Shown here: in pieces, positions 23,463 to 34,253 of the stretch | Position numbering within the stretch: the stretch's first letter is position 1 | Layout: each line of letters starts with the position of its first letter | NCBI GenBank assembly: GCA_012800525.1 | Contig: JAAZJD010000019.1 | Coordinates: 1-51,324, forward strand | Origin: Clostridiales bacterium | GTDB lineage: Bacteria; Bacillota; Clostridia; Christensenellales; DTU072 | DNA: 51,324 nucleotides | Reading direction: 5' to 3' | Translations under genes and position numbers: made by a program | Notes under the pieces: model-generated | What the model saw: only the letters and a program-made list of their open reading frames with translations | The model's database searches: none | What the model was told of the DNA's origin: nothing

Positions 23463-26400
23463 CTATTTGTATTTTTTCTTCTTGCGAATTAAGAAAAATA
23501 CAGAAGACAGTGCACCTAAACCAACTACTGAACCAAGAGTTATCCATATCCAATTAAGCTTTGCATCTTCTTTGATTAATAACTCAGCTCGATATTCTGT
23601 TGCTTCGTGTGTCTCGTCACCTAAATACTGAACTACCATTGTATATTTTCCTGCTTTTGTAGGCATCTTATCAAACATCTCACCGCTTGAAGAATAATAT
23701 TTGATAATTATATCATCAGAACCAACCATTCTTCCCTCTATTTCAGGGATAATAGAAATTGGTTTATTTAGATTTTGAGTTAACGGTCCTTTGAGTGTTA
23801 TTTTTGCTGGAGATTTTTGGACATTTAAATTCATTGTGCCTTTCACTATATAATTATTTTCAGCTAACCCTTCATATCTAGAATAGAATAAATCACTATC
23901 TGCTGGCACAAATACCCATTCATATTCTTCAACACGTGGGTCTAAAACCAAACCATCGACGAATTTAAATGTTCCTAAATCTGTACTTGCGGTAAGTGTT
24001 GGCATGTTTGCACCGAAAAACAATGTTTGAGTAATTGGGTCTGGCTCAATGTCAAATAAGGCCTTTTTAATAGTCATTTCAATAACTAGTCTTTGCTCTT
24101 TATGATTTAATTTAGAAATAACAGCCTCAACCATATATTTGCCAGGTTCAGTAAATAATGGAACCCCTTCATATCCTTCATAACTAAATGTATAAGTTGA
24201 ATCAAGCCCAGTTACATTTAGCAAATATCCTTCCCCTGTATAAGTTACAACTTTTTCAGCTTGTGTATATACTGGAAGCGTAGCTTTTTCAATTCTATAC
24301 CAAGGACTACTATTTACCATAATGTAATAGTTAGGATGATTTAAATTAATAAGCAATCTAAATCCGTTACCACTGTCTAGTGTCGCATTTATCCTATCTC
24401 CTTCAAAAGAAATAGTTGAGTTGGAACCTACTATTTGGTCAGTAGCTACGGTGCCTAAATATTCAAAATCAACTAATTTTATCCTACTATCATATACTAA
24501 ATACTCATCTGCATGGAAAATCACAAATACAACTGCTTTATCTATGTTATATTTAGTTTGCGATGTAGCTGTAACACTATAATTAGGGCCTGCCTGTATT
24601 CCAGCAATATTTATATTATGAATTCCTACATTATATTGACTTACATATATTCCACCTAAATAGAATTTATCACTAACATTTAATAGACCTGGTGATTTAA
24701 CATAAAGCTTTTTATTGTATACTATGTCTTCATCTACTGGTGTTGAACCACGGAATAACTTATATACTATTTTCTTAAAGTCAACTTCTATATTTTCTGT
24801 ATCATCTTCAAATTCTATTGTATTAGTTGCTGTATTTAATACACCTACTTCATTCATGAGATAAACATTTCTATTTGCAGTATTTATTATGTAAACAGTA
24901 CTTATCTCAATACCTCCAGCATCTTCATATGTATGATTATAGGTATATAATGATGGATACGGAAGTTGCACAAGGTTTGCTATTTGAACATATCCAATGT
25001 CTGATATAATAATTTCATGCTCGTTATAAACTGTATATTTTTGAGTATTATCAAGCCTTGCAAAAGATCTAGCTAAATCTATAACATAAGTCTTTCCGCC
25101 GATTATAGTTTTATATATATTTTGACCATAAACATTTTCTAATTCTGAAACATTAAATGTACGTGTGATTAAATCATCTGCGGTGAATACTAAAGTTTCA
25201 ACATTTAATCTAAACATTCTCTTTGTTTTATTAGAATTTGGTAAAACATTATATATAAATCCATCTGATGCAAATAGCATAAACAATGGAGTTTTACTAA
25301 CACCTTTAACTAAATCGTTATAATTGAAATACAAAGTTTCATATGCCCCATTGCCACCATCGATAGGCTTTCTTATCTCTCCTGCTGTTGTAAATATTTG
25401 ATATGTTGTTTGCAAGTTTTGAGTTTGCACAATCATTTGATCCAAATTAACTTTAAATGTTCTTTGTGAACCATCAATAACTACTTTATAGTCTCCATTT
25501 TGGCTTATATTTGCTGGATTAATTCTAATAGTATAAGTGTATCCGCTGTTATTCAATATACTAAAGAAATAGCCATCATTTATTTGACTAATTGCATAAT
25601 AATCTACTACTTCATTTTGCGTATAGGCTAGCATATTTATTGTATCTACAGTAAATAATCTCCTGGAGTTTTGAGCATATGCTTGATACACTGTTTCTTC
25701 GTTACCTACACTTACAAAATCATTTATCCCCACACCATTAGAAACATAGAAGAAACTATATTTTGTGGCATCTACCTTAAATGCTTTAAAATCTGGGAAG
25801 ACCATTTTTGAAGCAGTGTCTATTGTATAAGCAAAACCATTTTCTGTATAATACAATGAATTCGATAAATCATACTTGTCACCCTTAGCATTTCTCGCAT
25901 CAGAATAACCAAATATTTTAGCTCCCTCTTTTTCATATGAATAGTAGTATAGCAAAGATTTATCGTCAGCTCTAACACCATCAAAGGTCTTTCCTTGTCC
26001 ATACAATGCTTCAACCTCAATATCTAGCGCTTGAATTTTTATAGCCTTATTAAACACTTTTGTGTAAGATGAGAAGTTGTCATCTCCTTGTTTTTCTCTA
26101 TATTCAACTTGAACATCATATTCGCCAGCTGCAATTGGACGTTGTAATTTATATTCAATTTCTGTCGATTTTCTATATCTATATACTATCGTTCCTTTTG
26201 CCTCTCTCCCTTCAAGATTTGTAATAACAGCAACACTTGAAGGAACCTCTATCCCAGTATATGTATATGTAATACATGTAATATCTTCAGATAAACCTTC
26301 TAAGTTCAAAATAGGTCTTACATTTCGTATAATTAATCTTCCCACCTTTACCAAAGATACATTCGTATATATTGTCTCAGGTTCGGGCAAAATAGGTGCT

Positions 26401-29400
26401 TGGTAAGAAGCAAAGACTTCATACTCACCACTTTCTTCTGGATCTGTGACAATAACACCACCCGCTTTTTTATATTGTATACTTATGGCTTTGCCAGGTC
26501 CTTGATTATTATCTACAAGTGGAGGATTTTGGCCTCTACCAATTGCAACAACTTTAATAATTTGATGAACATTTTCACAGTCTTCATAAGCAATTGTAAT
26601 CGTTGAACCAGCAAATCCTTCGACTCTTAATTGAAGTGTTGGTTGAACTTTTTCAATAATCAATGCGCTTCCAATTTCATGCTCAAAATCATTGTAATTA
26701 TCCACAGCTTCTTGAGTATATGTCACTTTGACATCATAGGTACCCGGATATATTGGTAGAGTTCTTGCATAATCGCTTGAAGGTGCCCCAACCCCTTTAT
26801 AGTATAAAATGATATTTCCAGGCAAAGAATCTGTCTTCACGATTCCATTTTCCGTATAATTTTTGCCTACAAGATTAACTGTAACCCCTATACCACTTCC
26901 AGTAAATGGAGTTTGTTTTGTTTCATAAGTAGAAACTGTTGGATTTACCCTATTTATTATTAAGACATCATCATATATGATATCTTGGCTCATTTTGTAA
27001 TTATCATTTGTAGGAACATATTTTATGACAAGTTTATATGTTCCAGCATTTTTAGGCACCACAGGAGTTGCAGAACCCACAGGAATATATTGTGCAATAT
27101 ACTCACATTCGAGGGGTGGTTGGTGAGTATTTGGTTTTAGCAACCTAATTTCTGTTGAAAGAAAAGCTTTCGAATAACCATCATAATTTACTATTCTTGG
27201 CGAGGTGGTTGATGCAGCTAGCAAAGCCTCATCTTTATTATCATCATATAAATCATATTGCTCTATCGTTAGTAAGCCCAAGAAAGTTCTTGTTGTTTCA
27301 CGATAGTTTGAATCTGATGGGTCAAATGTAACTATAACATCATAAACTCCCACATTTATAGGGTGATCTACACTTACATCGCCTTTTTTATATGCGATGC
27401 TTATGTCATTTGCCTCTAATGTTCCTAGTTTCTCACTTGATGTATATCCTGTTATATCTCCAACTGGGTATGCCCAAGCTTGAGACCTATATGTATATAC
27501 CTTAGAAGTGGCCTCTATATAAACATCTTTTGGTGTTATTTCCAAAATGTCTAAAAATTCTTGCACCAAACTTGTATAATTACTAGTTGAATCTGCTGTA
27601 TATGTAATTTTTACATCATATCTATTCATTGATGTTGGCCATATTGAAGTATATGAACTAGGAGCACTTCCTGCTACCTTAAACTGGTAATCCGCTTTTC
27701 TAATTATTTCAGGATTGGGCATTGAACCTTCATCTATACCAAAAACTTGAGCACCAATACCTAAATCTGCTAAATCTAGCGGACCTTCTTTGTATTGCAC
27801 TTCGACACTGCCCATTTCTATTCTTGGTGCAACTTTTGTTATTTCAAGGATAAAATAGTCATCTATTGAAGGCATTTCTTCAGTCGTAGTTTTATAGTTA
27901 TCATTAATATCTGCCGTAAATGTAATCTCGACTTTATGCCTGCCGGCGTCGTCAGGAGCTCTCAAAAGCTTTGTTCCACCACTGCCATAATGCACATACC
28001 TAAATGAGAATTTTCCTGATACACCAGCATCAATTGGAACGCTCCCTCCCTCTAATCCTGAAACTTCTATACAAGCTAAATTAAAATATTCTTGTTTTGA
28101 TAAATCAATTTCTTTTCCAGTATAAACATGCTCCATTATATACTTGTCAGAACCAACTGTATTTCCAAAAGTAATTTGAACACTTGCTTTTGAGATTACA
28201 AGAGGAATAGTTATTTTAGGAATTACATAATTTACTGCATCACCTTCAGTAAGATTTACTAAATATGTGCCTACATCAGCAAATTGACCAACCAAATATT
28301 GAGTGGCGCCAGCATATGAGGGAGAATTTACCGATATATGTGGATTTATAGCAGTATTAGGTCCTGCAGAACCTAAAGTTCTATATGCATAGTTTATAAT
28401 TGGATGTTGATCTACGACACTCTTGTTGTCACTTCCAACAAAACCTCTATATTCTATCCTATATTTGAGACTTGGATTTTCTTCACCATAAGTTTTTTCA
28501 AGCTGACTAACCTCTATTTCTCCAACACTTAATACCACATAAGGTGTTAAGGTTTTTTTGGTAATTTGTATTTGCCCAAATTGATAACCTTCTGGAGCTG
28601 GGCTACCAGCTACTAGCCCGTTTAAAATGTTGTAGTTTGCGTATTTATCTCCTTGTTGAGCATCACTGAGTATCATGGGAATTGAAATCGAGCCAACCCC
28701 TGGCATTTCATCAGCAATAGTAAACGATAACCCAGATGAGAAGACATCTGTAGGCTCATCTTTATCTATGCGATTAGGATAAGCTAAGCCATCTACTATT
28801 TGAGCTCCAGAAGGACCATAAACCATTGTCTTATAGGTAAATAAAGGATGGAGCCGAACTAGAGTGTTTGTGTAATAAATACCATTATCTCCTCGGAAAA
28901 ATCCATATTCTAGTGAATGGTATATTTCTTGTGTCGTATCACCTTCTCTATAAAAACCACCAAACATTACAAATAAATCTCGTTTTTTAATGTTATATGT
29001 AACTTCCTTTTCAAAACTTACATAGGCCCTATCAATTTGCTCTGGATGCACAAAACCATCATGAGACATCGTAATGGTAACTGTTCCAGCATTCAATATT
29101 TTAAAATAATACGTGTTAGACCCAGCTACAAAACTTTCAAAATCTAATATAGCTGTATTTGATATTGCAATATTAAAATTATCGTTTCCATATGCTTGTG
29201 ATGCCAAATTTGGGAGAACATTAAAATTCGGATCACCGTATGTTTTCTCTAAATTGACTAATTGATTAGCACTGTCTTGACGCTTTAGGTAAACTCTTTT
29301 AGACTCAACCGTTGAACCTGCAGCTTGAGATATAGTTTTATAATTTCCATACATGTAGTACGGTAGACCTCCAACCAAGCCATCTTGTTGCCTTTCAGTT

Positions 29401-32400
29401 ATAATTCCTGCAGCATCATATTGTTCTGCAATTATTCTAATAACTCCATATTTATTTGATACAAATGAAATTTTAGCAGTTGTAATAGCATAGCCATCTT
29501 CTAAAACTACACTTTGATATACTATATTTTGATTTAAAGCTAAATCACTAGCAGCCCCTGTTTGTGGATTAACCACTCTAAATCTAACTTTTCTAGGCGT
29601 AGGGTATATTGCATTTGTCTTTCCTTTGACTATTATATGTCCTGGAGAAAAAGCATTAATTTCAAAATCAGCTCTTGCCGGAGCCTTTGTTTCAACTTTT
29701 AAGCTGGGATTATCACTTGATGGTGAAAGCAACAAATTAACGGTTTGCTCTGCAGGAACTATATTGAATGTGCGTATATAGTTTCCAGTGTAATTGCCTT
29801 TTCCTTCAATTGTAATTTTACCGCCTTTTAAAACTGAGACATTATAACCATTCTCATGTGGATCTGGGGCAAAATTTAAATAGTTAACTTGATAGTCTGT
29901 TCCTTCAACCAATACTGGGCTTCCTTCAAAAACCATGTTTTTCACTTCTAAAACTGCAGGGTTTATCGCCAATCCAGTATACCTATATCCAGTTCCTGTA
30001 TAGCCCGCCGTAGGAGTTTGATCTATTGTGACTTGGTATTCTGATGTCTTGTTAATATCTCTAGGTAAGATTGTAAATTTAAGCACATATTGTCCCGTGT
30101 AATTACCTTTTCCATGTATTGTCAACCTACCACCAGTATTTGGTTCTTCTTCATAAACTGGATCCCCCAAGAAATCAAACATGGGATCGCCGTTTTCATC
30201 TTCTTTTTGGATTAAAAGACCATTTGCATCTCTTTTTAATCCATCTCCAGCATTAATATTTGTTCCCCAACCAGTTATATAATAGTCACAAGGTGTAGCC
30301 TCTGAGCCAAGTACTAAAGTTTTAGCTGGAGTAACTACTTTTATCGTATTATTTGCATCAACTGGATGATTTGCCACTATTGAAAGATCATATATCTGAG
30401 AACCTATATATGTGACCGAATCTTTATATGCTCCCATAGTAGACCAATAAGTCTTTCCAATAATTTGAACATCTGGACTTGAAATATCCATTGGCAATAT
30501 TTCAAAAACCGCTTTTACTGTTCCAACAAAATTTCCGGAAATTATTCTAATTTTTATCCAGTTACCTTCCGTACCAGCTTCCATATTTGTGCCAGTATTT
30601 TCATCGCCTTCTAATATTTCAAATTGTGCCCTTGGATTACCATTTGGCCAATTCTCATCATAATCGGGATCTTCTGGATCTGACGGTCTAATAATATTTG
30701 AAATGGTAAAAGTTTTTGACTGCAAAGGAGCAGTATTGTCATAAGGATAGCCTGACATCCTTGGTATAGTGCTTGATATAAAAGTTATACTAAACTCATC
30801 AACTTCTGGAATTATTTTATTCCCAGTATATTCTTCTGAAGGTAAATAAATTGATGCGATGATATCATCGTTTACTTGTCTCCTTAGCACCTTAAAGTTT
30901 TCACTTATGTAACTAGAATAGTTACCAATACCAGTAACTGTCACAACAGCACCAGATGTAACATAGCCATCTTCATCAAAGCTAACCTCTTGATTGTTTG
31001 AATATGAAATTTGATAATCGACACCAGGAGATAAAGTATAACCGTCATCTGTCACTGTTACATTTGGAATTTCAAGTTGTGCTCCATTGTAAATTACATC
31101 AGATGGTATAAGTGGATTAGAGCCTTGAGTTCCTACTTTTGTTGAAGTAGAAAAAGCTTTAGGCGATATATCAAACCCTAAGCGTATCTGTCCCCTAAAC
31201 ATGTAGTTATATTTTTCGTCTGATAAACTTGCATTTGAATTAACTTGAAAAATCATGTAATTTCCAGGAGTGCTTGGATATGGAAGTGAATTTTTAGTCC
31301 AAGATGTAAGATCTGGGTATTCAAGAAGATTTCTTTGGATATAAGTTAAGTTATCCTTAACATGTATATTCGTACCTAAAGTATATGATGCAGAAGTGTC
31401 TTCAAAAAAACCATCATATAACGTCCCGCTTGGGGTATGGGAGTTTTTAGCAAATGTGTATACTCTTATTTCATCTACAGGCTGATACCTTATAAGTTCT
31501 TCATTCTCATAAATAGGCAACCAAGCTTTTACCACATCATAAACCTTTATTTCCGTTGGAATCACTATTTGAGGCTGTTGATTTGGGTTAAATATTTTGG
31601 CCATTGTTGTATATTTTGAAATCTCAGCCGTAGCGGTATTTAAATTTCTAGGAATTATCTCATATTTAACTGTAAATTGCCCTGAAAGATTTTGATTTGC
31701 CGCTATTTCGATTTGAAAAGTTCCATAAATCTTTTTATTAACACCATCTTGATACCATTTGTAAGAGTTATAATCAATTTTATATCTTGCCGCTACTGCC
31801 CAGTTAGAAGCCGTCTCTGGATTTGTTGAATCATTTTCTAAAGCAGCACTTAGCTCTCTATAGGCATCATAAGAAACGCCACTGTATGTCGCTCCAGTTG
31901 AAAATGGGGAGCTTACTCTATCCTCATTATACTGATCATTTTCTATCAAGAAAAATCTTTGATTCATTACACCAGCACCACTTGTAATCGAGTAATTGCT
32001 CCAACCAAGTCGTAAGTATGAAACATTTGGTCTAGGGAAATCACCAAGACCATAAAGACCCCCTGAAACATCTCTATCATACATTTGAGTATTATGAAAT
32101 GCCGCAATTTCAGTGGCAACTTTTTTACTTCCAGTTTCTCCCGCTCTTTCACCTACTTGCTCTAAAATATCATCGCTTCCACCACTTATTTGCAAGCAAT
32201 TAATGTTGAAGTAAGTCAAAGCATTTGCTGTGAAATTCTTAGTCCCAGATACCCTCAATGATGGCTGAGGGTTTCCAATATAATAAGCATTAACATTGTT
32301 TGAATATAAATATGAGGATGCTAAATAATCAGTACCTCTAGTGAGTTTATAACTTCTAGTTTGATCGCTAGTAGGTCTATTACCATCATAAAAATCGAAA

Positions 32401-34025
32401 TACAGTTCTGCTGGATCTGGTTTATGTTGCCTTCCATTATATTCATATACAAATGAACTCAAAGATTCATCATCGAATTGACCACTTGCCAAAGAAACTG
32501 GAGTAATTTGAAAATTCAACAACATGTTAGAACTAAGTAACTGTGCACTTGTAGTTCTATAACGTATTTGACTTAATAACCTATATTGCCCTACTTCACT
32601 AGGCTCATTGACTGTTGCACCAGTTGGTGAAGGTGTAGTATCGAATGGAGTAGCATCTAACTTGTATATATATGATTTATCCGGATCTCCAAATTCGACA
32701 TTTCCTGCAACAATTTTTTTAAATTTGCCATTTTCCCATACCTTAACTGCAGGGCCTTGAGGGACAGAAACAAAATTGTTTAGCTCATCTTGTTTATATA
32801 AAAACAAGTTTTTTTGAGAGGAGTGTGGCGGAGGCATTCCCTGCCATTCTGACCAAGTAATACTAATCTCTACAGTATCTGAACCATATGTATGAGTTCC
32901 AGCAGTCGTATTTGATGGTGAGAAAGAAATCAAAGTTAAGCCTTGATGATATGCGGGGTTTAGGGTATTTCCATCTCCTGTTTGAAAAGAGTCTCCTGGA
33001 TTTGCTGCAACATATGACCGAGTAAATTTATCAAAGATCATAAAAGATGTATCCATACTTGACTGCCAATTCGTTTTTACACCGATATTAAAAGATGAGC
33101 CAAAACCCATAGCATGTCCTGCTCCTAATAAATTTGCTTTTTGAGCGTCAGATAACCCTGAAATATTATATTCCAAACCAGCCTCTTTTTCAGGTCCAGA
33201 AAAGTCTGTAAGCTTCACTACAGGAGCTTGATAATTTACTTTAATTGAAGCACTACCAAAACTACTAGCTAATAAATTCGGATTTTGACCTGCCATACCA
33301 AAAGTACCTGTGGCAACTTTTCTAAATTGCAAGACATACCCAACAATAACTTCACCTTTATCCTTAAACCCGATAGTCCTATTAAATGTGTGGTTGAGTG
33401 TATTCGTAGCAACAGCGCCCTTAGTCATTGAAGATGTATTTTCGCTACTATTATATACCTCACATTGAGCACCTTGGATTATAGAGAGCAAAGCACCAGG
33501 CCCCAAGTTTTTAGGAATTATTAATGCAAAAGCCTTTACTCCCATTGTTCCAGTATTATAAATAAATTTTGGTTGCGAAACAGAAGCTGAAGTTGCACTA
33601 ACATTTATGCTGCTTATGTTACCCGCGGTCATTGCACTAATTATTTCATTTGACAATTTAAACCTAGCATATAGCAAATATGTATAATTTTGAGCTGGTT
33701 TAGATGCAGTAAATTCTTGATCAAGAGCCATTTCAGTGCCGCCTGCAAAATATATACCCATATTACTTGAAGTGCTTATCGGTTGAGTTACGGTTTGATC
33801 AACATTGACAATAGATGTTTGAGAACCTGCTCCCCCATTGATTGGTCTAAAATTTTCACCGCTATAACCTGAAACAATATTTTCAGGAAGTGTTGCAGCA
33901 TCAGCCTTTATTTCTGAATTCAAGCTAGCAAAAGCAACAAACATAACAAACAAAAGCAAAATAAAAATAACTGCCTTTGTTAGTTTTGCTCGGTTATTTA
34001 ATTGTGTCATAACTTTGTTTTTCAT
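23463..34025 (-). CDS. Giant membrane-anchored surface protein with Ig-like and MBG/YDG-like repeats
   Basis: This 3520-residue protein has a signal peptide (AVIFILLLFVMFVAFASL, cleavage near ADAA at about 43) and a C-terminal membrane helix (about 3490-3512) followed by RKKKKYK. There is no LPXTG motif, so it should be held by the membrane helix. Repeats in order: GxGNYxGxYxxxFxI units near 1035, 1310 and 1415; MBG-type units opening KTYGDPNF (about 1595) and KTYGEENPSLKY (about 1855). About seven more Ig-like units follow at about 2040-2680, each ending NY/NF...ILEITK-P or similar. A distinct stretch at about 2680-3065 has repeated Y-T-I-D-like motifs, and further Ig-like units precede the anchor. 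Such proteins usually bind host or bacterial surfaces. It lies 228 bp downstream of a second giant gene on the same strand. The Shine-Dalgarno is weak. Confidence 0.9.
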   Translation of the reverse strand: MKNKVMTQLNNRAKLTKAVIFILLLFVMFVAFASLNSEIKADAATLPENIVSGYSGENFRPINGGAGSQTSIVNVDQTVTQPISTSSNMGIYFAGGTEMALDQEFTASKPAQNYTYLLYARFKLSNEIISAMTAGNISSINVSATSASVSQPKFIYNTGTMGVKAFALIIPKNLGPGALLSIIQGAQCEVYNSSENTSSMTKGAVATNTLNHTFNRTIGFKDKGEVIVGYVLQFRKVATGTFGMAGQNPNLLASSFGSASIKVNYQAPVVKLTDFSGPEKEAGLEYNISGLSDAQKANLLGAGHAMGFGSSFNIGVKTNWQSSMDTSFMIFDKFTRSYVAANPGDSFQTGDGNTLNPAYHQGLTLISFSPSNTTAGTHTYGSDTVEISITWSEWQGMPPPHSSQKNLFLYKQDELNNFVSVPQGPAVKVWENGKFKKIVAGNVEFGDPDKSYIYKLDATPFDTTPSPTGATVNEPSEVGQYRLLSQIRYRTTSAQLLSSNMLLNFQITPVSLASGQFDDESLSSFVYEYNGRQHKPDPAELYFDFYDGNRPTSDQTRSYKLTRGTDYLASSYLYSNNVNAYYIGNPQPSLRVSGTKNFTANALTYFNINCLQISGGSDDILEQVGERAGETGSKKVATEIAAFHNTQMYDRDVSGGLYGLGDFPRPNVSYLRLGWSNYSITSGAGVMNQRFFLIENDQYNEDRVSSPFSTGATYSGVSYDAYRELSAALENDSTNPETASNWAVAARYKIDYNSYKWYQDGVNKKIYGTFQIEIAANQNLSGQFTVKYEIIPRNLNTATAEISKYTTMAKIFNPNQQPQIVIPTEIKVYDVVKAWLPIYENEELIRYQPVDEIRVYTFAKNSHTPSGTLYDGFFEDTSASYTLGTNIHVKDNLTYIQRNLLEYPDLTSWTKNSLPYPSTPGNYMIFQVNSNASLSDEKYNYMFRGQIRLGFDISPKAFSTSTKVGTQGSNPLIPSDVIYNGAQLEIPNVTVTDDGYTLSPGVDYQISYSNNQEVSFDEDGYVTSGAVVTVTGIGNYSSYISENFKVLRRQVNDDIIASIYLPSEEYTGNKIIPEVDEFSITFISSTIPRMSGYPYDNTAPLQSKTFTISNIIRPSDPEDPDYDENWPNGNPRAQFEILEGDENTGTNMEAGTEGNWIKIRIISGNFVGTVKAVFEILPMDISSPDVQIIGKTYWSTMGAYKDSVTYIGSQIYDLSIVANHPVDANNTIKVVTPAKTLVLGSEATPCDYYITGWGTNINAGDGLKRDANGLLIQKEDENGDPMFDFLGDPVYEEEPNTGGRLTIHGKGNYTGQYVLKFTILPRDINKTSEYQVTIDQTPTAGYTGTGYRYTGLAINPAVLEVKNMVFEGSPVLVEGTDYQVNYLNFAPDPHENGYNVSVLKGGKITIEGKGNYTGNYIRTFNIVPAEQTVNLLLSPSSDNPSLKVETKAPARADFEINAFSPGHIIVKGKTNAIYPTPRKVRFRVVNPQTGAASDLALNQNIVYQSVVLEDGYAITTAKISFVSNKYGVIRIIAEQYDAAGIITERQQDGLVGGLPYYMYGNYKTISQAAGSTVESKRVYLKRQDSANQLVNLEKTYGDPNFNVLPNLASQAYGNDNFNIAISNTAILDFESFVAGSNTYYFKILNAGTVTITMSHDGFVHPEQIDRAYVSFEKEVTYNIKKRDLFVMFGGFYREGDTTQEIYHSLEYGFFRGDNGIYYTNTLVRLHPLFTYKTMVYGPSGAQIVDGLAYPNRIDKDEPTDVFSSGLSFTIADEMPGVGSISIPMILSDAQQGDKYANYNILNGLVAGSPAPEGYQFGQIQITKKTLTPYVVLSVGEIEVSQLEKTYGEENPSLKYRIEYRGFVGSDNKSVVDQHPIINYAYRTLGSAGPNTAINPHISVNSPSYAGATQYLVGQFADVGTYLVNLTEGDAVNYVIPKITIPLVISKASVQITFGNTVGSDKYIMEHVYTGKEIDLSKQEYFNLACIEVSGLEGGSVPIDAGVSGKFSFRYVHYGSGGTKLLRAPDDAGRHKVEITFTADINDNYKTTTEEMPSIDDYFILEITKVAPRIEMGSVEVQYKEGPLDLADLGIGAQVFGIDEGSMPNPEIIRKADYQFKVAGSAPSSYTSIWPTSMNRYDVKITYTADSTSNYTSLVQEFLDILEITPKDVYIEATSKVYTYRSQAWAYPVGDITGYTSSEKLGTLEANDISIAYKKGDVSVDHPINVGVYDVIVTFDPSDSNYRETTRTFLGLLTIEQYDLYDDNKDEALLAASTTSPRIVNYDGYSKAFLSTEIRLLKPNTHQPPLECEYIAQYIPVGSATPVVPKNAGTYKLVIKYVPTNDNYKMSQDIIYDDVLIINRVNPTVSTYETKQTPFTGSGIGVTVNLVGKNYTENGIVKTDSLPGNIILYYKGVGAPSSDYARTLPIYPGTYDVKVTYTQEAVDNYNDFEHEIGSALIIEKVQPTLQLRVEGFAGSTITIAYEDCENVHQIIKVVAIGRGQNPPLVDNNQGPGKAISIQYKKAGGVIVTDPEESGEYEVFASYQAPILPEPETIYTNVSLVKVGRLIIRNVRPILNLEGLSEDITCITYTYTGIEVPSSVAVITNLEGREAKGTIVYRYRKSTEIEYKLQRPIAAGEYDVQVEYREKQGDDNFSSYTKVFNKAIKIQALDIEVEALYGQGKTFDGVRADDKSLLYYYSYEKEGAKIFGYSDARNAKGDKYDLSNSLYYTENGFAYTIDTASKMVFPDFKAFKVDATKYSFFYVSNGVGINDFVSVGNEETVYQAYAQNSRRLFTVDTINMLAYTQNEVVDYYAISQINDGYFFSILNNSGYTYTIRINPANISQNGDYKVVIDGSQRTFKVNLDQMIVQTQNLQTTYQIFTTAGEIRKPIDGGNGAYETLYFNYNDLVKGVSKTPLFMLFASDGFIYNVLPNSNKTKRMFRLNVETLVFTADDLITRTFNVSELENVYGQNIYKTIIGGKTYVIDLARSFARLDNTQKYTVYNEHEIIISDIGYVQIANLVQLPYPSLYTYNHTYEDAGGIEISTVYIINTANRNVYLMNEVGVLNTATNTIEFEDDTENIEVDFKKIVYKLFRGSTPVDEDIVYNKKLYVKSPGLLNVSDKFYLGGIYVSQYNVGIHNINIAGIQAGPNYSVTATSQTKYNIDKAVVFVIFHADEYLVYDSRIKLVDFEYLGTVATDQIVGSNSTISFEGDRINATLDSGNGFRLLINLNHPNYYIMVNSSPWYRIEKATLPVYTQAEKVVTYTGEGYLLNVTGLDSTYTFSYEGYEGVPLFTEPGKYMVEAVISKLNHKEQRLVIEMTIKKALFDIEPDPITQTLFFGANMPTLTASTDLGTFKFVDGLVLDPRVEEYEWVFVPADSDLFYSRYEGLAENNYIVKGTMNLNVQKSPAKITLKGPLTQNLNKPISIIPEIEGRMVGSDDIIIKYYSSSGEMFDKMPTKAGKYTMVVQYLGDETHEATEYRAELLIKEDAKLNWIWITLGSVVGLGALSSVFFLIRKKKKYK

Positions 34026-34079
34026 TCCAAATAAGTATCACTCTTAAATTTTATCTTTTATATATTTATAACATTTTAT

Positions 34080-34105
34080 ACGCGACAAGTCCATACGGAC
34101 TTTAT
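34080..34105 (-). promoter_or_regulatory. Small palindrome in the leader between the giant genes
   Basis: AAGTCC and GGACTT form a 6-bp hairpin with a four-base loop (around 34088-34103), next to CGCG. It lies about 60-80 bases before the start of the 3520-residue gene. AT-rich -10-like sequences follow on the minus strand. No long T run is present, so an operator or processing site is as likely as a terminator. Confidence 0.3.
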
Positions 34106-34141
34106 ATTTTCACTTTCAATTCAACATAAACTTAAAATACA

Positions 34142-34230
34142 ACGCATAAATATCTACATTCTCATAGAAAATAGCATCAAATAAACTTTTTCTAACATTA
34201 TGCAATCGTTTACAACATTAATTTATGCGT
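34142..34230. repeat. 10-bp inverted repeat after the 3132-residue gene
   Basis: ACGCATAAAT at 34142-34151 faces ATTTATGCGT at 34221-34230, just after the stop of the upstream giant gene. A similar TATATGCGTAA occurs in that gene's own promoter region (about 43725-43735). Confidence 0.35.
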
Positions 34231-34253
34231 CAACACTCCTTTTGCCAATTTAA

